Source: Karalla daura
Taxonomy: Eukaryota > Chordata > Actinopteri > Chaetodontiformes > Leiognathidae
DNA: 64,000 nucleotides
Assembly: GCA_029224185.1 (NCBI GenBank)
Contig: CM055192.1
Location: forward strand, 310,001 to 374,000
Direction of reading: 5' to 3'
Both the position numbers and the translations under genes were made by a program. Below are positions 11,365-21,546 of the stretch, one piece after another. Positions within the stretch are counted from its first letter, which is position 1. Each line of letters opens with the position of its first letter. The notes below the pieces were generated by a model. It worked only from the letters and a program-made list of their open reading frames with translations. It ran no database searches and had not been told where the DNA came from.

Positions 11365-11755
11365 GGAACTGAAAAGGGTGGTGTGATAATATATAGTCAA
11401 GGAGGTCGAGCGAGGTGTTGAGGATAATTGAAGGAAAAAGAAACGTTGAAAAACTGTTATCAAGAAACTTAAGGGGTGAAGCGAGTGTAGCTCGGAGAAG
11501 GTAGAGAAATGGAGGTTAAAGGAGGAGATAGAAGTCAAGACTGAGAGCCAGAGAGAGAGAGATGGACAGAGTGTTTAGTGTCAAAGCTTGGAGGCAGAGG
11601 TGTGGAAAAGGAAGTAGAAGGGAGACGGAAAAAGAGAGAGAACGAAGGAAGGGGCAGTGGGAGAGGGCAGCATGATATGTCAGGAGAAAGGGGGGAGGCA
11701 GTTGGAGAGACGGGGAGAGAGAGAGGGAGAGAAGGAGAGAGGGATCCCCAGCTGT
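11365..11755. repeat. Purine-rich tract with GA runs
   Basis: The plus strand is strongly biased to A and G over almost 400 bases, with short (GA)n runs near 11551-11562 and 11718-11740. The long frames on both strands here (11516-11869 minus, 11578-11775 plus) come from this composition and show only low-complexity protein. Confidence 0.8.
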
Positions 11756-12124
11756 TGTCAGTGTCGTGCTCCTGACAGTCTCCTCCTGCCTCCTCCTGCC
11801 TCTGCTCCTCTCTAATAACTTGTCAGATCGATGGCTCCCCAGACAGCACAGCTTTTTACTGCTGCACAAATGAAGTGTGTGACATTTCTGCTAGTTTCTC
11901 AGGTCACTGCTGCATACTCCTACACTTACATGTTTGTAAAGCCAACAACAAGATCTGTGAGACGGCATTTCTGATCATCCGCGTACGCCCCCTGAGGGCA
12001 ATGGCGGGAAACTGTTGGATGGAGGCACGGCTCAAACAAATTGTTTTCCACCCTTATTTGACAGCCAAATATAGAGCTTTTCTTTTTTTTTAAGTTATAG
12101 TCAAAGAGTTTAGAACACAACTGC

Positions 12125-12375
12125 GGCTTTGTAGAAGATGTTCCTCGAGCTACCAACCCACCACCTGTGAACTTGACCCGCACCCCAAGATTCTGGAGTT
12201 TGATTCCCACCACGGCTGAGATTCCCCTGAGCGAGGTAGGGGCAGCTGCGGTGGCCACAGTTTCTGAAAGGATTTCATCCAGTGGAGGAGCAACATCCTG
12301 CTCTTGGCCAACTCTGTGAGGAATTTGCACACTCCTCCTGGTACTCACGTTTCCTCCACCAGCCCACAAACATCC
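12125..12375 (+). mobile_element. RTE-like LINE 3'-region fragment, plus strand
   Basis: The sequence reads GAGTTTGATTCCCACCACGG, then TGTGAGGAATTTGCACACTCC and ACTCACGTTTCCTCCACCAG. This is the reverse complement of the order seen at 9.95 kb, so the element lies on the plus strand. An insert of about 80 bases separates the first block from the second. Confidence 0.6.
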
Positions 12376-12450
12376 ATTACATTTGATTTATGACTTATGT
12401 TGTCTACTAAAAGGTATAAGTGTATCTTGTACAAGCCAGGTCTCCCGCTC

Positions 12451-12519
12451 CAAAAACACAAACTTTTAAAAACACACTTTTAAAAACACACTGGAGTGAA
12501 CTTTTAAAAACACACTTTT
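12451..12519 (+). repeat. Short tandem repeat, ACTTTTAAAAACACAC unit
   Basis: A partial AAAAACACA start is followed by three copies of TTTTAAAAACACACT; a 7-base interruption (GGAGTGA) sits before the last one. A direct sequence observation. Confidence 0.9.
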
Positions 12520-13499
12520 ACTTAATATGAGAACCCATTTCATCAGAGGGTGAGATTCTTACTCACAGGATGACATGGTCTGCATATCCTGCGTATCCTG
12601 TTATTAACAAGTGTCTACCTTTGAAACCATTGTCCGAAGTAACGTAAAAAAAAAACATGTAAAGACGAGTACTTAACTGCCTGAAACACATGTAGGCTAC
12701 TTATTAAACAAAAGCATCCCCATTCTCTCAGCGCACTAGTGATGGCCAGCTAGACCCGACCATGCTTGACAGGCTGTGGACGCAGGAGATGACTGAGGTG
12801 TTGAAGGGCAGATGGTGGAGGGAGAGGAAAGATGTTTAGGTGCGGAGACAATCAGGAGAGAAGGTACTACAGCGGCAAGCTGGGGTGAGCAGCGGGCTGC
12901 AGAGGCGTTTTGCCGCATCTTTCTCCAGGAACTGTCAAAGACGATTTTCCTCGTCTCCCACTGTACTACTGAGATGCAGGAAGCAGCAGTATGATCCATG
13001 GACCTGCATGAAAATCAATGTGGGCAGCCTAAACATGAAATCGATGCGGCCGGCTGGCTTAGGCAAGAGTGGGAGCGGGAGGAGGAGGAGCAGAGAGGAA
13101 TGGAGGTATGGAGGGAAGGAGTTGGGGCGAAGGAGTTCACTGAAGTCCACCAGAGTGGGCTGCTCTTCTCCAGAGCTGGGCTTCACCAGGGAGTTGAGGT
13201 CAGGGCAATGTGGGAGGGAAAATGGGGAAAACTTAGTTGATGTGGAAATGGAGAGGTGCAAAAAGAGTTCAACCAATGGGATGTCTAAATGCTTGTGTGG
13301 AGGAATATTTTAGAAAATGCCCCTGCAGTTTTTGAGACAAAGAATTCAGATATTGTCCAAATGGAAAACCAAATTTCTGAGCATCACATGAGACATCATC
13401 ATTTCCTTTTGCTCTTCAGCTGGAAACGGTTTCTTTTTATTGTTATCATTTGACTGGTTGGGCAAATAACACAGTCCAAATGAAGTGAAACAAACGTCC
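12520..13499. other. Non-coding stretch with purine bias
   Basis: Overlapping frames of 157 aa (12840-13313, plus) and 113 aa (12935-13276, minus) sit in a GGA-rich segment. Neither has a recognisable domain, and the overlap on opposite strands is what biased composition gives. I do not call a gene. Confidence 0.45.
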
Positions 13500-14380
13500 C
13501 TGTCTCCGTCCTAACATAGCTGACTGACCTCCTGGCTATAGCCAGCGCTCTTTACTGTGAGCCAGCTGGTCAATAGCTGTGGCTCCGGCAGGGAGATGAT
13601 CAAGTCGCTTAAGCAGCAAGCAGGTGATTGATTTCTTATAAAAGTCAGCATGTTAAAAAGGTCTCCAGAGCCTTGTGGCATTTCAGGAAGTCCCAGGCCC
13701 ATAGGTCAAGGGTCTCTCTGCAGCTCCAGGGGTCCCTGAGGCGAGGGTGTGGAGGGGGCTGCGTCATGGCGGAGCTGTGTACATGTGGTAGGCTCTTGTT
13801 AAGAGAGTCCAAGACCATGCTAATAATGGGACAAATCAGGCTCACACACCTGGGTACAGAGCTGTCACTGCCATTCGCCCCACCTCAACTCCGTTGACGA
13901 CATGACATGTGATATGCTGCTGCTCAGCATGTTGATGCAGGGAAGAAGCCTCATTTACAGCATGCGCGGAGCAGGAAACTCATCAGCTGAGCGCTGGTGA
14001 ATTTAAACTGTGGTTGAGGATAATCTTGCACCGATCTTGCAGGTACTACGCCGTCGTATCTTGCATTCAGATCACTGCATCCACAGAGCCTTTGATAGTG
14101 TTGAAAATCCCACATTTGCAGCACAGCCCTGAATTGTTTTCCACACTGTTGTGTGCAGCTTCCCGAGAAGCAGGCAGCTGGTTGGTATTCAGCATGGCTT
14201 CTCTGCCCCACTGTGTCTGCAGTGAGCGGCGGCCGGGGCATCCTCCAGGTCAGAGCAGGGGTAAGGGGGTGTGCCAGAAGCATTGCCCCCAGCAGACTGA
14301 GCCCTCACTGGGCGCGGCTCTCTGATCCGCTGCCCCTCCACCTCCTCACACCCGAGACAATACCAGACTATTGATATCTC
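13500..14380. promoter_or_regulatory. Candidate regulatory, non-repeat stretch
   Basis: Mixed-composition sequence without simple repeats, transposon motifs or a convincing frame. It contains CTAATAATGGG at 13819 and a GATAATC at 14018. Two overlapping plus-strand frames (14014-14325 and 14153-14374) have no recognisable domain. It may be a conserved non-coding segment, or simply unique DNA. Confidence 0.22.
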
Positions 14381-14938
14381 TGAAATGCAGTCTAGCCTGG
14401 TTTCCCACTTCTGCTTTTATATCAGATTTTTGATGTTGCTTTGCCTTAAATTTCTAGACACTTGAAGTGTTTTTTTTTAGTTTTTTTTTACTTGCTGCTC
14501 AGTTTGGAGGCAGATAAGAAAGTCAGCCCAGGATGGTTGGGGGGGGGGGGGGGCTGCAGTTGTGTCCTTCAGGGTGGTGGAGGACAGTGTCTGAGCTTTG
14601 ATCATGGTCAAGCCACATCCATCTGGGTGCCCTGATGCCAGGGGCACTTTGCCAGCCTATTTAGTGCTTCGGATGTCAAATCTGACACTGGGGACATGTC
14701 AGCCAGACTTGAAACATGGGTTTGCATGGGGTAGAGTACCCTTCAACTCTTTTGGTTCCAGCATCCAGTTTCTGACCCCTCTACCCAGACTGAAATTATC
14801 CCAAGCAATCTATAAAGGACATTCCATAATGATGCCATAACAATTATGGTGTGAATCAGGCCTGGCAGCTCAACTGTCCTGCAGCCCAAATGAAGGCCTT
14901 TATTAGGATAGTCGGGCTCCTTCTTTGCATATAGCTCC
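14381..14938. other. Non-coding stretch with G homopolymer
   Basis: Nothing recognised except the G15 run listed separately and poly-T runs near 14470-14490. Confidence 0.4.
14539..14553. repeat. G15 homopolymer
   Basis: Fifteen consecutive G on the plus strand. Length may be unreliable in any assembly. Confidence 0.9.
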
Positions 14939-14954
14939 ATGGTGCCACAAAGTA

Positions 14955-14987
14955 AAAGGGCACTGTGGAGGAGCCACAGTGCCCTTT
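14955..14987. repeat. Hairpin, 14-bp perfect arms, 5-base loop
   Basis: Arm AAAGGGCACTGTGG (14955-14968) pairs perfectly with 14974-14987. One bulged base outside would let the stem extend by a few more pairs. No miRNA-sized stem is present. Function unknown. Confidence 0.9.
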
Positions 14988-17900
14988 ACTACCACAAAAT
15001 GAGGGGACTAATGAAGGCCACAAGCAGCACAACTATATATAGCCATAATGACCACACTCGCTCCTGTTGGATGCAGGCAGGAGAGAGCTGCTACTCCAGG
15101 CCAGTTGTTGTTCTCACAGCCCAGATGTAGCCTTTGTTGCAGGGTTAATTGTTCCTTTGTCTCGTTGTGAAGGTGCTATTCGTCATCTCCATGTCTTAAC
15201 AATGCCATGATACTGATCAAATTCAATTAGTGCACTTCAGTTGTTTCACTGTTGATTTGACATGTGTTCCCGTTCCTTTTCTTTATTCGCTTCTGTTTTA
15301 ATATCAAGTTGTTTGATTAAAATATATTTTAAGAAACATAAACATATTATTGTCTCAGACTTTTCACCAAAAGGTTTCCAAGTGGATGTCCTTTACCTCA
15401 GTACTCAATAAGTGTACATGTCTGGAATATTTCATTTGTTCTCATAGTATAGATAATTTTTTGACTGTTAGGCTTGTAGGAATTGAATTTCTAAATTCGT
15501 GTTTCTGTTGTGAAGGGCACTGGCAGGAATGTGTGGTAATGTGAACAAATGCATTAACATCAGACTCACTGAATCACAGAGAGACAAAGTCATGGGGAAA
15601 GATGGAATTCTGACAGCTGTATCGATTTTGCCTCACACCTGTGTACACACAGCTAAGTGTATCTCCAATGCATGTATGTTTTGCTTTGTTTTTCTTATAT
15701 GTGTTGGCTCAGTATCACAGCCCTGCTGGATTTCGAACAGAAATATGATGTAACACTGTGTGAGCACATGCTATTGTGGATTGCATGCTGACTGTACACG
15801 CAGACAGAAATACTGTTATTTTTTTTTGTGTGTGTGCAGCCAAGCCAGCAAGCTCCCACCTGCTGTCACACGCAGCACACAGCGGGCGTGTGTGCCCACA
15901 TTATAATGCGGGGCGGTGTCTTCAGACTGCATTATTCATGCTACTCAGGGGAGCCCGGGCCAGTGGAGTGTGCGAGGGGAGGCCCAGGAGCGGGCCACAC
16001 TGTCGGACACATGTCAGCGCCGTCACACACGCCTCTCTGTAGACCTCGGCCATACACACACACACAGCCACCATCGCGCAGCACACATCGCTCAGTAGCC
16101 TGACAAATCTGTACACAGGCTCACTCACCCATAGCCTGTCAGACAAAAGTCAATGTGATCCGTTCCATGTCTTGAATCCACTGCTTGTGGATTGGTTACA
16201 CTAATGCAATACAACATGGGCCTGCGTCGAGCTGTTGGATTTCTGTTCTTTTTTTTTTTGGTTTTTAAACAGAAGCCTGCACCTCATGCAGCCAAGCATC
16301 GTGCAGTTGCTTAATGCCATTTGTGTTAATTATGTGGAACATTTGCATGCTGTCAAGCCTCATTACACTACAGGTACTAATTGGCCTCTAAAGGTGGAGG
16401 GGAGCAAATTCCCTGTAAAAATGAATAATTCTTTTGAGGTTGAGTAGCAATATGGCTGTTTCGCAAAAGACAACAAAAGAGCTTGGTGTGCGAGAGCGTA
16501 CGTATGGATGACTATGCTCACTTTCTGTGCATTTCTGCGTCTGATTGTTGGGATGCTGCTCGATGCTGTGAAGGAGTTATAGCAGACGGAGCACATGCTG
16601 TCCCTGTGAGAGTCATATGGTACCGTTTGACTGTTTGTTTACACTGCCTTGAAGCACATGCCTGCTCCCCAGCCAGCTAATGCACACAGGAAGGACCAGC
16701 CTTCCCTCAGCCACATCATTCACCTCCTGCGACGCATTTGCCCCGCAGGCCTACCCATTCTGCCCTCCAACCCTGTGGACAATGGTCGGGTCTGACTGTC
16801 AGCAGCCTCAGGTGAGAGTGTGATGAATATGAAACGGAGGAGATGACTGTACAGTCAACAGGCAGAAGCAAAAGGACATCAGTTACTGCAGTGCCACTGT
16901 ATGTGTAATGGGGTGAATGTGTGCTCACAAGTTTGTGTGTGTGTGTGTTTAGAATAATATACCGGTATTATTTGAGACTTTGCCATGCCATTCCAACTTT
17001 AAAAGAGGGTTTGACATTGTTAATTTGTTAATGATTGCATTTGGCAGTACAATAACTTTAACTGTTATTGTTTATTCTCAACCACTATTAGACCTTATTA
17101 TGCCTGAAATGAATAAAGGTATCGTAATTTTATCAACTACGAAGGGCACAGCTGCTGAACTTTTAGCAAATTTTGTTCCACGTGACTATTCTTTAATGTT
17201 TTTATCTGTTTCATGAAAAAGCCTTCTTGATATTATTATTTTATCAACGCTATCTGTATGAATAACACATGAACTGGACCAGACGAGACCAAATGACAGA
17301 GTGGATAAAGAGAGAGCGCGACCCAGTGACAACAACAACAAACAGTGACAATAGACAAAGACCATAATGACAATCGCAACAACAATGGAATCCACAAAAG
17401 CAGGAACGATGGCAACATGTCAGGAGATAGAGAAGAGAGAGGGACAGTGACAACAAAAACAATTGCAGTAATATCAACAGCAACTACAATTAAAGATGGC
17501 ATCTGGCATTGAGATGCATGGGAGAATACAGAGGATAACCAAACGATTATACTGATTTACATGATGGGAGATGTTACGTCCTCTTTCATTAAACAGCACC
17601 ATGACAGCCACTTAAGACAGAGTCAAGGGGTGAGGGATAAAAGAACTGTGACTGTATTCATGTTAGAAGTACAGTGTGTGAGGGTCATTGTTGGAACAAA
17701 ACAGGGCGTGACACATGATTAACTCTACCTATGAGAGAAGAGAAGAAAACAAAAAGTCCTGATGAGCTTCTCCAATAAACGTCCCTCAAAAACCATACCC
17801 AGGTGGCACCAACGAATAAACCCTTGGGAATAACATAAATCGGGGAATCCTCTGCAATACCATTGCAGTGAGTCTAACCTCAACCACTCCTCCGCCTCGC

Positions 17901-18254
17901 CACAATCTCTCAAAATCAAACAGCGAATGAGTGCTGTGGCCGTGTAGGCAGAGTTCCAGCGAAGCAGAAAAAGAGAGCGTCTTCCAAGGCAGTCCGATCA
18001 AACAGATTGGCTGCCCATTGGAGGCAGGTGGAACCAGAGCAGTGTGGAGTAGCAAGGCGAATGGCCACAGTTGCACTCATCGACACCTGGAGGACCTTCT
18101 TCTTCACCAAACTTGCCAGACAAGGAGGTAAGTGAGTGGGTATCCATTCATCCAACCCGAACCCTAAAGCTAAACCAACTAGGTTCACAAATAGAATCAC
18201 CCATGCTTCCATTATCTTACTGGTGTACACACTACACACTGGAGTAACACAACT
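14988..18254. other. Long non-coding stretch
   Basis: No gene is recognised. About 15840-16110 is GC-richer, with CACACA runs and TAATGCGGGGCGG, and might be regulatory. The frame at 16980-17216 (78 aa, hydrophobic) and those at 17236-17502 and 17786-18239 have no recognised domain. Near 18123-18131 AAGGAGGTAAGTGAG resembles a 5' splice donor, but no exon can be built around it. Confidence 0.4.
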
Positions 18255-18345
18255 GTCTAGGTCACACAGGGCAAAGGCAAGGAATACATCTTGGACAGGT
18301 CAGTAGCCCATCACAGGACACTCACTTTTCACACACTCACATCCT
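18255..18345 (-). mobile_element. Short RTE-like LINE fragment, minus strand
   Basis: TTGGACAGGTCAGTAGCCCATCACAGGACAC followed by CACTCAC is a diverged piece of the LINE 3' end seen at 8.3 kb, in the same orientation. Confidence 0.55.
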
Positions 18346-18470
18346 CGCAGTATGACTATAAAACCAGTTATACTGTGGGGGTTGTTTTTATTCTCCTTCT
18401 ATCCCTGTGGACAGGTGCTGTGGGCCCAGAGTGGCACCCGATGCCTGGTGGCAGGTCCTTCACTTCGCTT

Positions 18471-18472
<2 letters not shown>

Positions 18473-18533
<61 letters not shown>
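18473..18533. repeat. (GT)n microsatellite, about 30 units
   Basis: Uninterrupted GT array. The cysteine-valine frames across it are its translation, not genes. Confidence 0.97.
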
Positions 18534-18537
<4 letters not shown>

Positions 18538-20220
18538 GTCATGGGTGATAATTTGGTTGTTCTCATTGGCTTCGGGCTGTTGTTGTAACCTCCAGCCTTG
18601 TCCATTCCCCTTTTTGCCCCAATATCTCATTTTGATTTGTACAGACTGGTGATTCTGGGATTTTTTTGTACAAGAACATTTTGTACAATAAAGAATATGT
18701 TCATATTTTGAAACACTTAATCCTCTGCCCAGTGGTGATCTGCGTCATTACTTTCTGGGGTAAAATTCCGCAGGCGGCAATGGCGGCAACATTCACCTCA
18801 ACCTTAACTTACCACACATCCTCCTAGGGACAGGAAACGGTGTTGCTCCCGAGAATGTGTTGCCTCTGCCTCAAGACTATTGGCCTATCAGAACAACATC
18901 ATACCCAAACAGAAGAAGACCTGGGCATGAGACCGGTTTTCAGACTTCATCACTGGTGTCAATTTTCATGGAGAAACGGATGATAAACCTTCTGTGCCAC
19001 TTTCGGAGTCCTGCAGCGGGTTCAAAGATTGAACCCACTGTTTAGAGCTCAGAGCCGTCTGTTATTCTTTGGGGCATAGTTTCAACAGGATGCTGGAAAC
19101 ATTCCTCAGACGTTTTGATCTACAATGACATTATGGGATCACACAGTTGCTGCAGATTTAATTGGAATGCATATCTATGAACAAGACTTCCACGCCACCA
19201 AATCTCAAAGGAGCTCCATAAGATATCCAATAGAGACTGTGGAGACCATAAGATTAAGCTTTACACATCTCCTCCAAGAGTTTTAACGCTTCAGAGAGCC
19301 AAACAAGGCTTTACAAAATAATTTTTAAGTTATGTACATTTAATAAAGGAAATTTGTAATATTCATGCAGCAGTGGCCTGTAATAGTTCAAATGTATTGA
19401 TATATTTGAACTATTACAGGCAGAGCAAACATACACAGGAGGGTCAGAAGCTGAGAGACAGGTGGGTAAAGTCAGAATGAAGCTGTCAGACAGATACCAC
19501 AAAGCTTTAACTCTGGCAAACTGAAGGATCTGCTGAAGACCAGAGCTGGGGTCAAAATACTGCACAAGCTTGATGAGTGGATCGCCATGTACTGTTTGGA
19601 CACAGCTGTAAAAAAAATACATCAAGATGCGCTGTCACAGAGTGACAGCAAACAAAGAGCAGAACAAGACACACAAGGATAACAGTAGAAACACGGGATG
19701 TGAAGGAAAGGCAATGGCAACCATCAACATCTAGTATGCTCTGCTATGAAATTAAGAATAACTACATATGCATATTGAGTTTGTTGAACTTTTGAACTAA
19801 TCTCTAATTTTGAACTAAACTCTCTTGTGGTACGACTTGTGGGACAGAAAAGCCACAAATCCACCGATTTATTCATTTATTTCAACTTTATGTTGAACAA
19901 CAGCCCCATGGCCTTCAAGAAATAAATAAAAGATTATTTTTGGTTATTACTATATAGAGGAAATGTGTCAGATTTTGCAATTCAAGCTCAGTTTATATGA
20001 ATCAGTCTATCATACATCTAAAAATCTATTTGCTAATGAAATTTTAGAAATTGTTATCTGGTCTGCGTCACCCAAGTTTTACATTTTAGCCAGTTGGTGC
20101 TTTGTGCTGTTTTCTATTATCCCTGTCTCTTCATTTTCTCCCCCATTTTTTGCACTATGTATGTATGTGTGTGTGGTGTGTGTGTGTGCGTATTGGGGGG
20201 GTGGCTGTGAGCGGGCTGGT
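18534..20220. other. Non-coding stretch
   Basis: No gene recognised. It contains the hairpin at 19376-19421, listed separately. The minus-strand frame at 19311-19625 runs through that hairpin and has no known domain. Confidence 0.4.
19376..19421. repeat. Hairpin, 18-bp perfect arms, 10-base loop
   Basis: Arm GCCTGTAATAGTTCAAAT (19376-19393) pairs perfectly with 19404-19421. Most loop bases can also pair (one G-T, three Watson-Crick), leaving a tiny terminal loop. It is shorter than usual animal pre-miRNA stems, so a microRNA call is not supported. Confidence 0.92.
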
Positions 20221-20440
20221 GGATGAGGTCCCAGGGGGCTGGATTACCCCTCTGCATGCCCCAGGCCAAGCAGCTCTTGGGGGGATTACTGTGAGACCTG
20301 CACCCTGGCTGGATTAGAGCGTTGGACCTCATTTCCATGTCCTTATTTACCTCGGCCCACCAGAGGAAACGCTCAGCTGCACAAAAACATGCTAATTGAT
20401 GCTGAGAAAGCCACGGTGAGGTGCAACACTTACTGTGAGC
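20221..20440. promoter_or_regulatory. Candidate regulatory segment with three GGATTA sites
   Basis: GGATTA occurs at 20241-20246, 20283-20288 and 20311-20316, all in the same orientation. This is the core bound by Otx/Crx/Pitx (K50) homeodomains. Chance spacing this tight is uncommon. TAATTGATGC follows at about 20392. Regulatory role is inferred only. Confidence 0.35.
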
Positions 20441-20571
20441 CCTGTTTTTTTTTTGAGTGTTAAAGGTTTAAAGATGAGTTGTTGAAAAATACTTTTTCGG
20501 TTAGTCGCCAGATGCAGATTGACAATTTCAGTGTCTGTGTTTGTGCATGCCATGCAGTGTTAATGATTTGA

Positions 20572-20608
20572 GTGTGTGTGTGTGTGTGTGTGTGTGCGCG
20601 TGTGTGTA
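20572..20608. repeat. (TG)n microsatellite with CG interruption
   Basis: TG array interrupted by GCGC near 20597. Confidence 0.95.
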
Positions 20609-20848
20609 AGACAGGGGGGTGGTGTGTACATTTTATGCCTCAATAATTCTGTGTGTGCAATGTGTCCAAAGTGAGCTAGAGATAGGCACCAGCAGACCAC
20701 GATACCAGAGGGTGTCAACAATACAACTAAATGTGTGTGCAAATAATACATTTTGCTATGTGTGCGTTTATGTGCACATGGACATGTGCATTTTTGTTTT
20801 ATGTGCGGTGGTGATGCTGCTTTTCATTCTTCTTTCAGTATACATGTA

Positions 20849-20901
20849 TACGTGTGTGTGTGTGTCTGTGTATGTGTGTGTCTGTGTTTCTGTGTGTGCA
20901 T
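20849..20901. repeat. Imperfect (TG)n array
   Basis: Several short TG runs broken by single changes, seen directly. Confidence 0.9.
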
Positions 20902-21035
20902 GGGCGTCATGGCAGAGGTCCTCATTACTTGGTGGGGTCGCATACAGACATGGCCACAGCACGATGAGGACAGTTGGCAGACCTATTCCTATTCCCGCAG
21001 CTCTTTAACGAGCTAGTGATGAGGAGAACAGCCTA

Positions 21036-21049
21036 GTTGCCCTGGCAAC
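21036..21049. promoter_or_regulatory. Perfect RFX X-box
   Basis: GTTGCCCTGGCAAC has exact inverted half-sites GTTGCC and GGCAAC with a 2-base centre, the consensus for RFX transcription factors, which drive ciliary and other programmes in animals. The site match is certain; binding is inference. It lies in mixed-composition, non-repeat sequence (about 20900-21320). Confidence 0.6.
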
Positions 21050-21483
21050 CAGAGTGAACTCCGACCTCGGAGGTTGGCAACCTGTATATATTAGGATCAC
21101 AGTCGTATGCAAATGGCCCGCTGCTCCTTTCCCCTCTTCTTTTCTTCTGCCAGAGTGTCCTTCTTGTTCCATCCTGGACTTGACATGTGTGCTAACAGTG
21201 CCCTTGCTCTGAAGGGCAGCGAGGCAAGGGAAGGGTTGCGGGGACTTCCATTAGTGATTGCTTGGGTGACAGGAGCTCACACTCGGCTCGGACTCTACCG
21301 ACAGATGACCCTCCACCCTGCATAACAGCCTGAGCACCGAGAAAGTGAATCATTAGGAGGGAAAGTGAGAGATTGATCACATACTTTCTCTGCTTGAGTT
21401 TCCGCAATATGTTTTGTCAGCTTGCTTTTATTTGTGCACTACTTTCTATAGGAATCGATATACATTGATATATATGTTTTATG

Positions 21484-21546
21484 TTGTGTGTGTGTGTGTG
21501 TGTGTATATATATTTATATATTTATATGCGTGTGTGTGTATGTGTC
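21484..21546. repeat. Compound (TG)n/(TA)n microsatellite
   Basis: TG array, then ATATATTTATATATTTATATG, then TG again. Confidence 0.93.

Noticed and set aside
12451..12519. CRISPR-like direct repeats
   Set aside because: Adjacent tandem copies without unique spacers of regular size, in vertebrate-type DNA.
12840..13313. 157-codon plus-strand frame
   Set aside because: Lies in GGA-rich sequence with long frames on the opposite strand. No recognised domain.
16980..17216. 78-codon membrane-like frame
   Set aside because: No family resemblance, and AT-rich DNA readily gives such hydrophobic short frames.
18123..18131. 5' splice donor AGGAGGTAAGTGAG marking an exon end
   Set aside because: The donor is good, but no acceptor, conserved protein or partner exon can be shown. 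Such words occur often by chance in 64 kb.
19376..19421. microRNA precursor
   Set aside because: Total length of 46 bases is too short for an animal pre-miRNA, and the stem does not extend usefully beyond the perfect arms.
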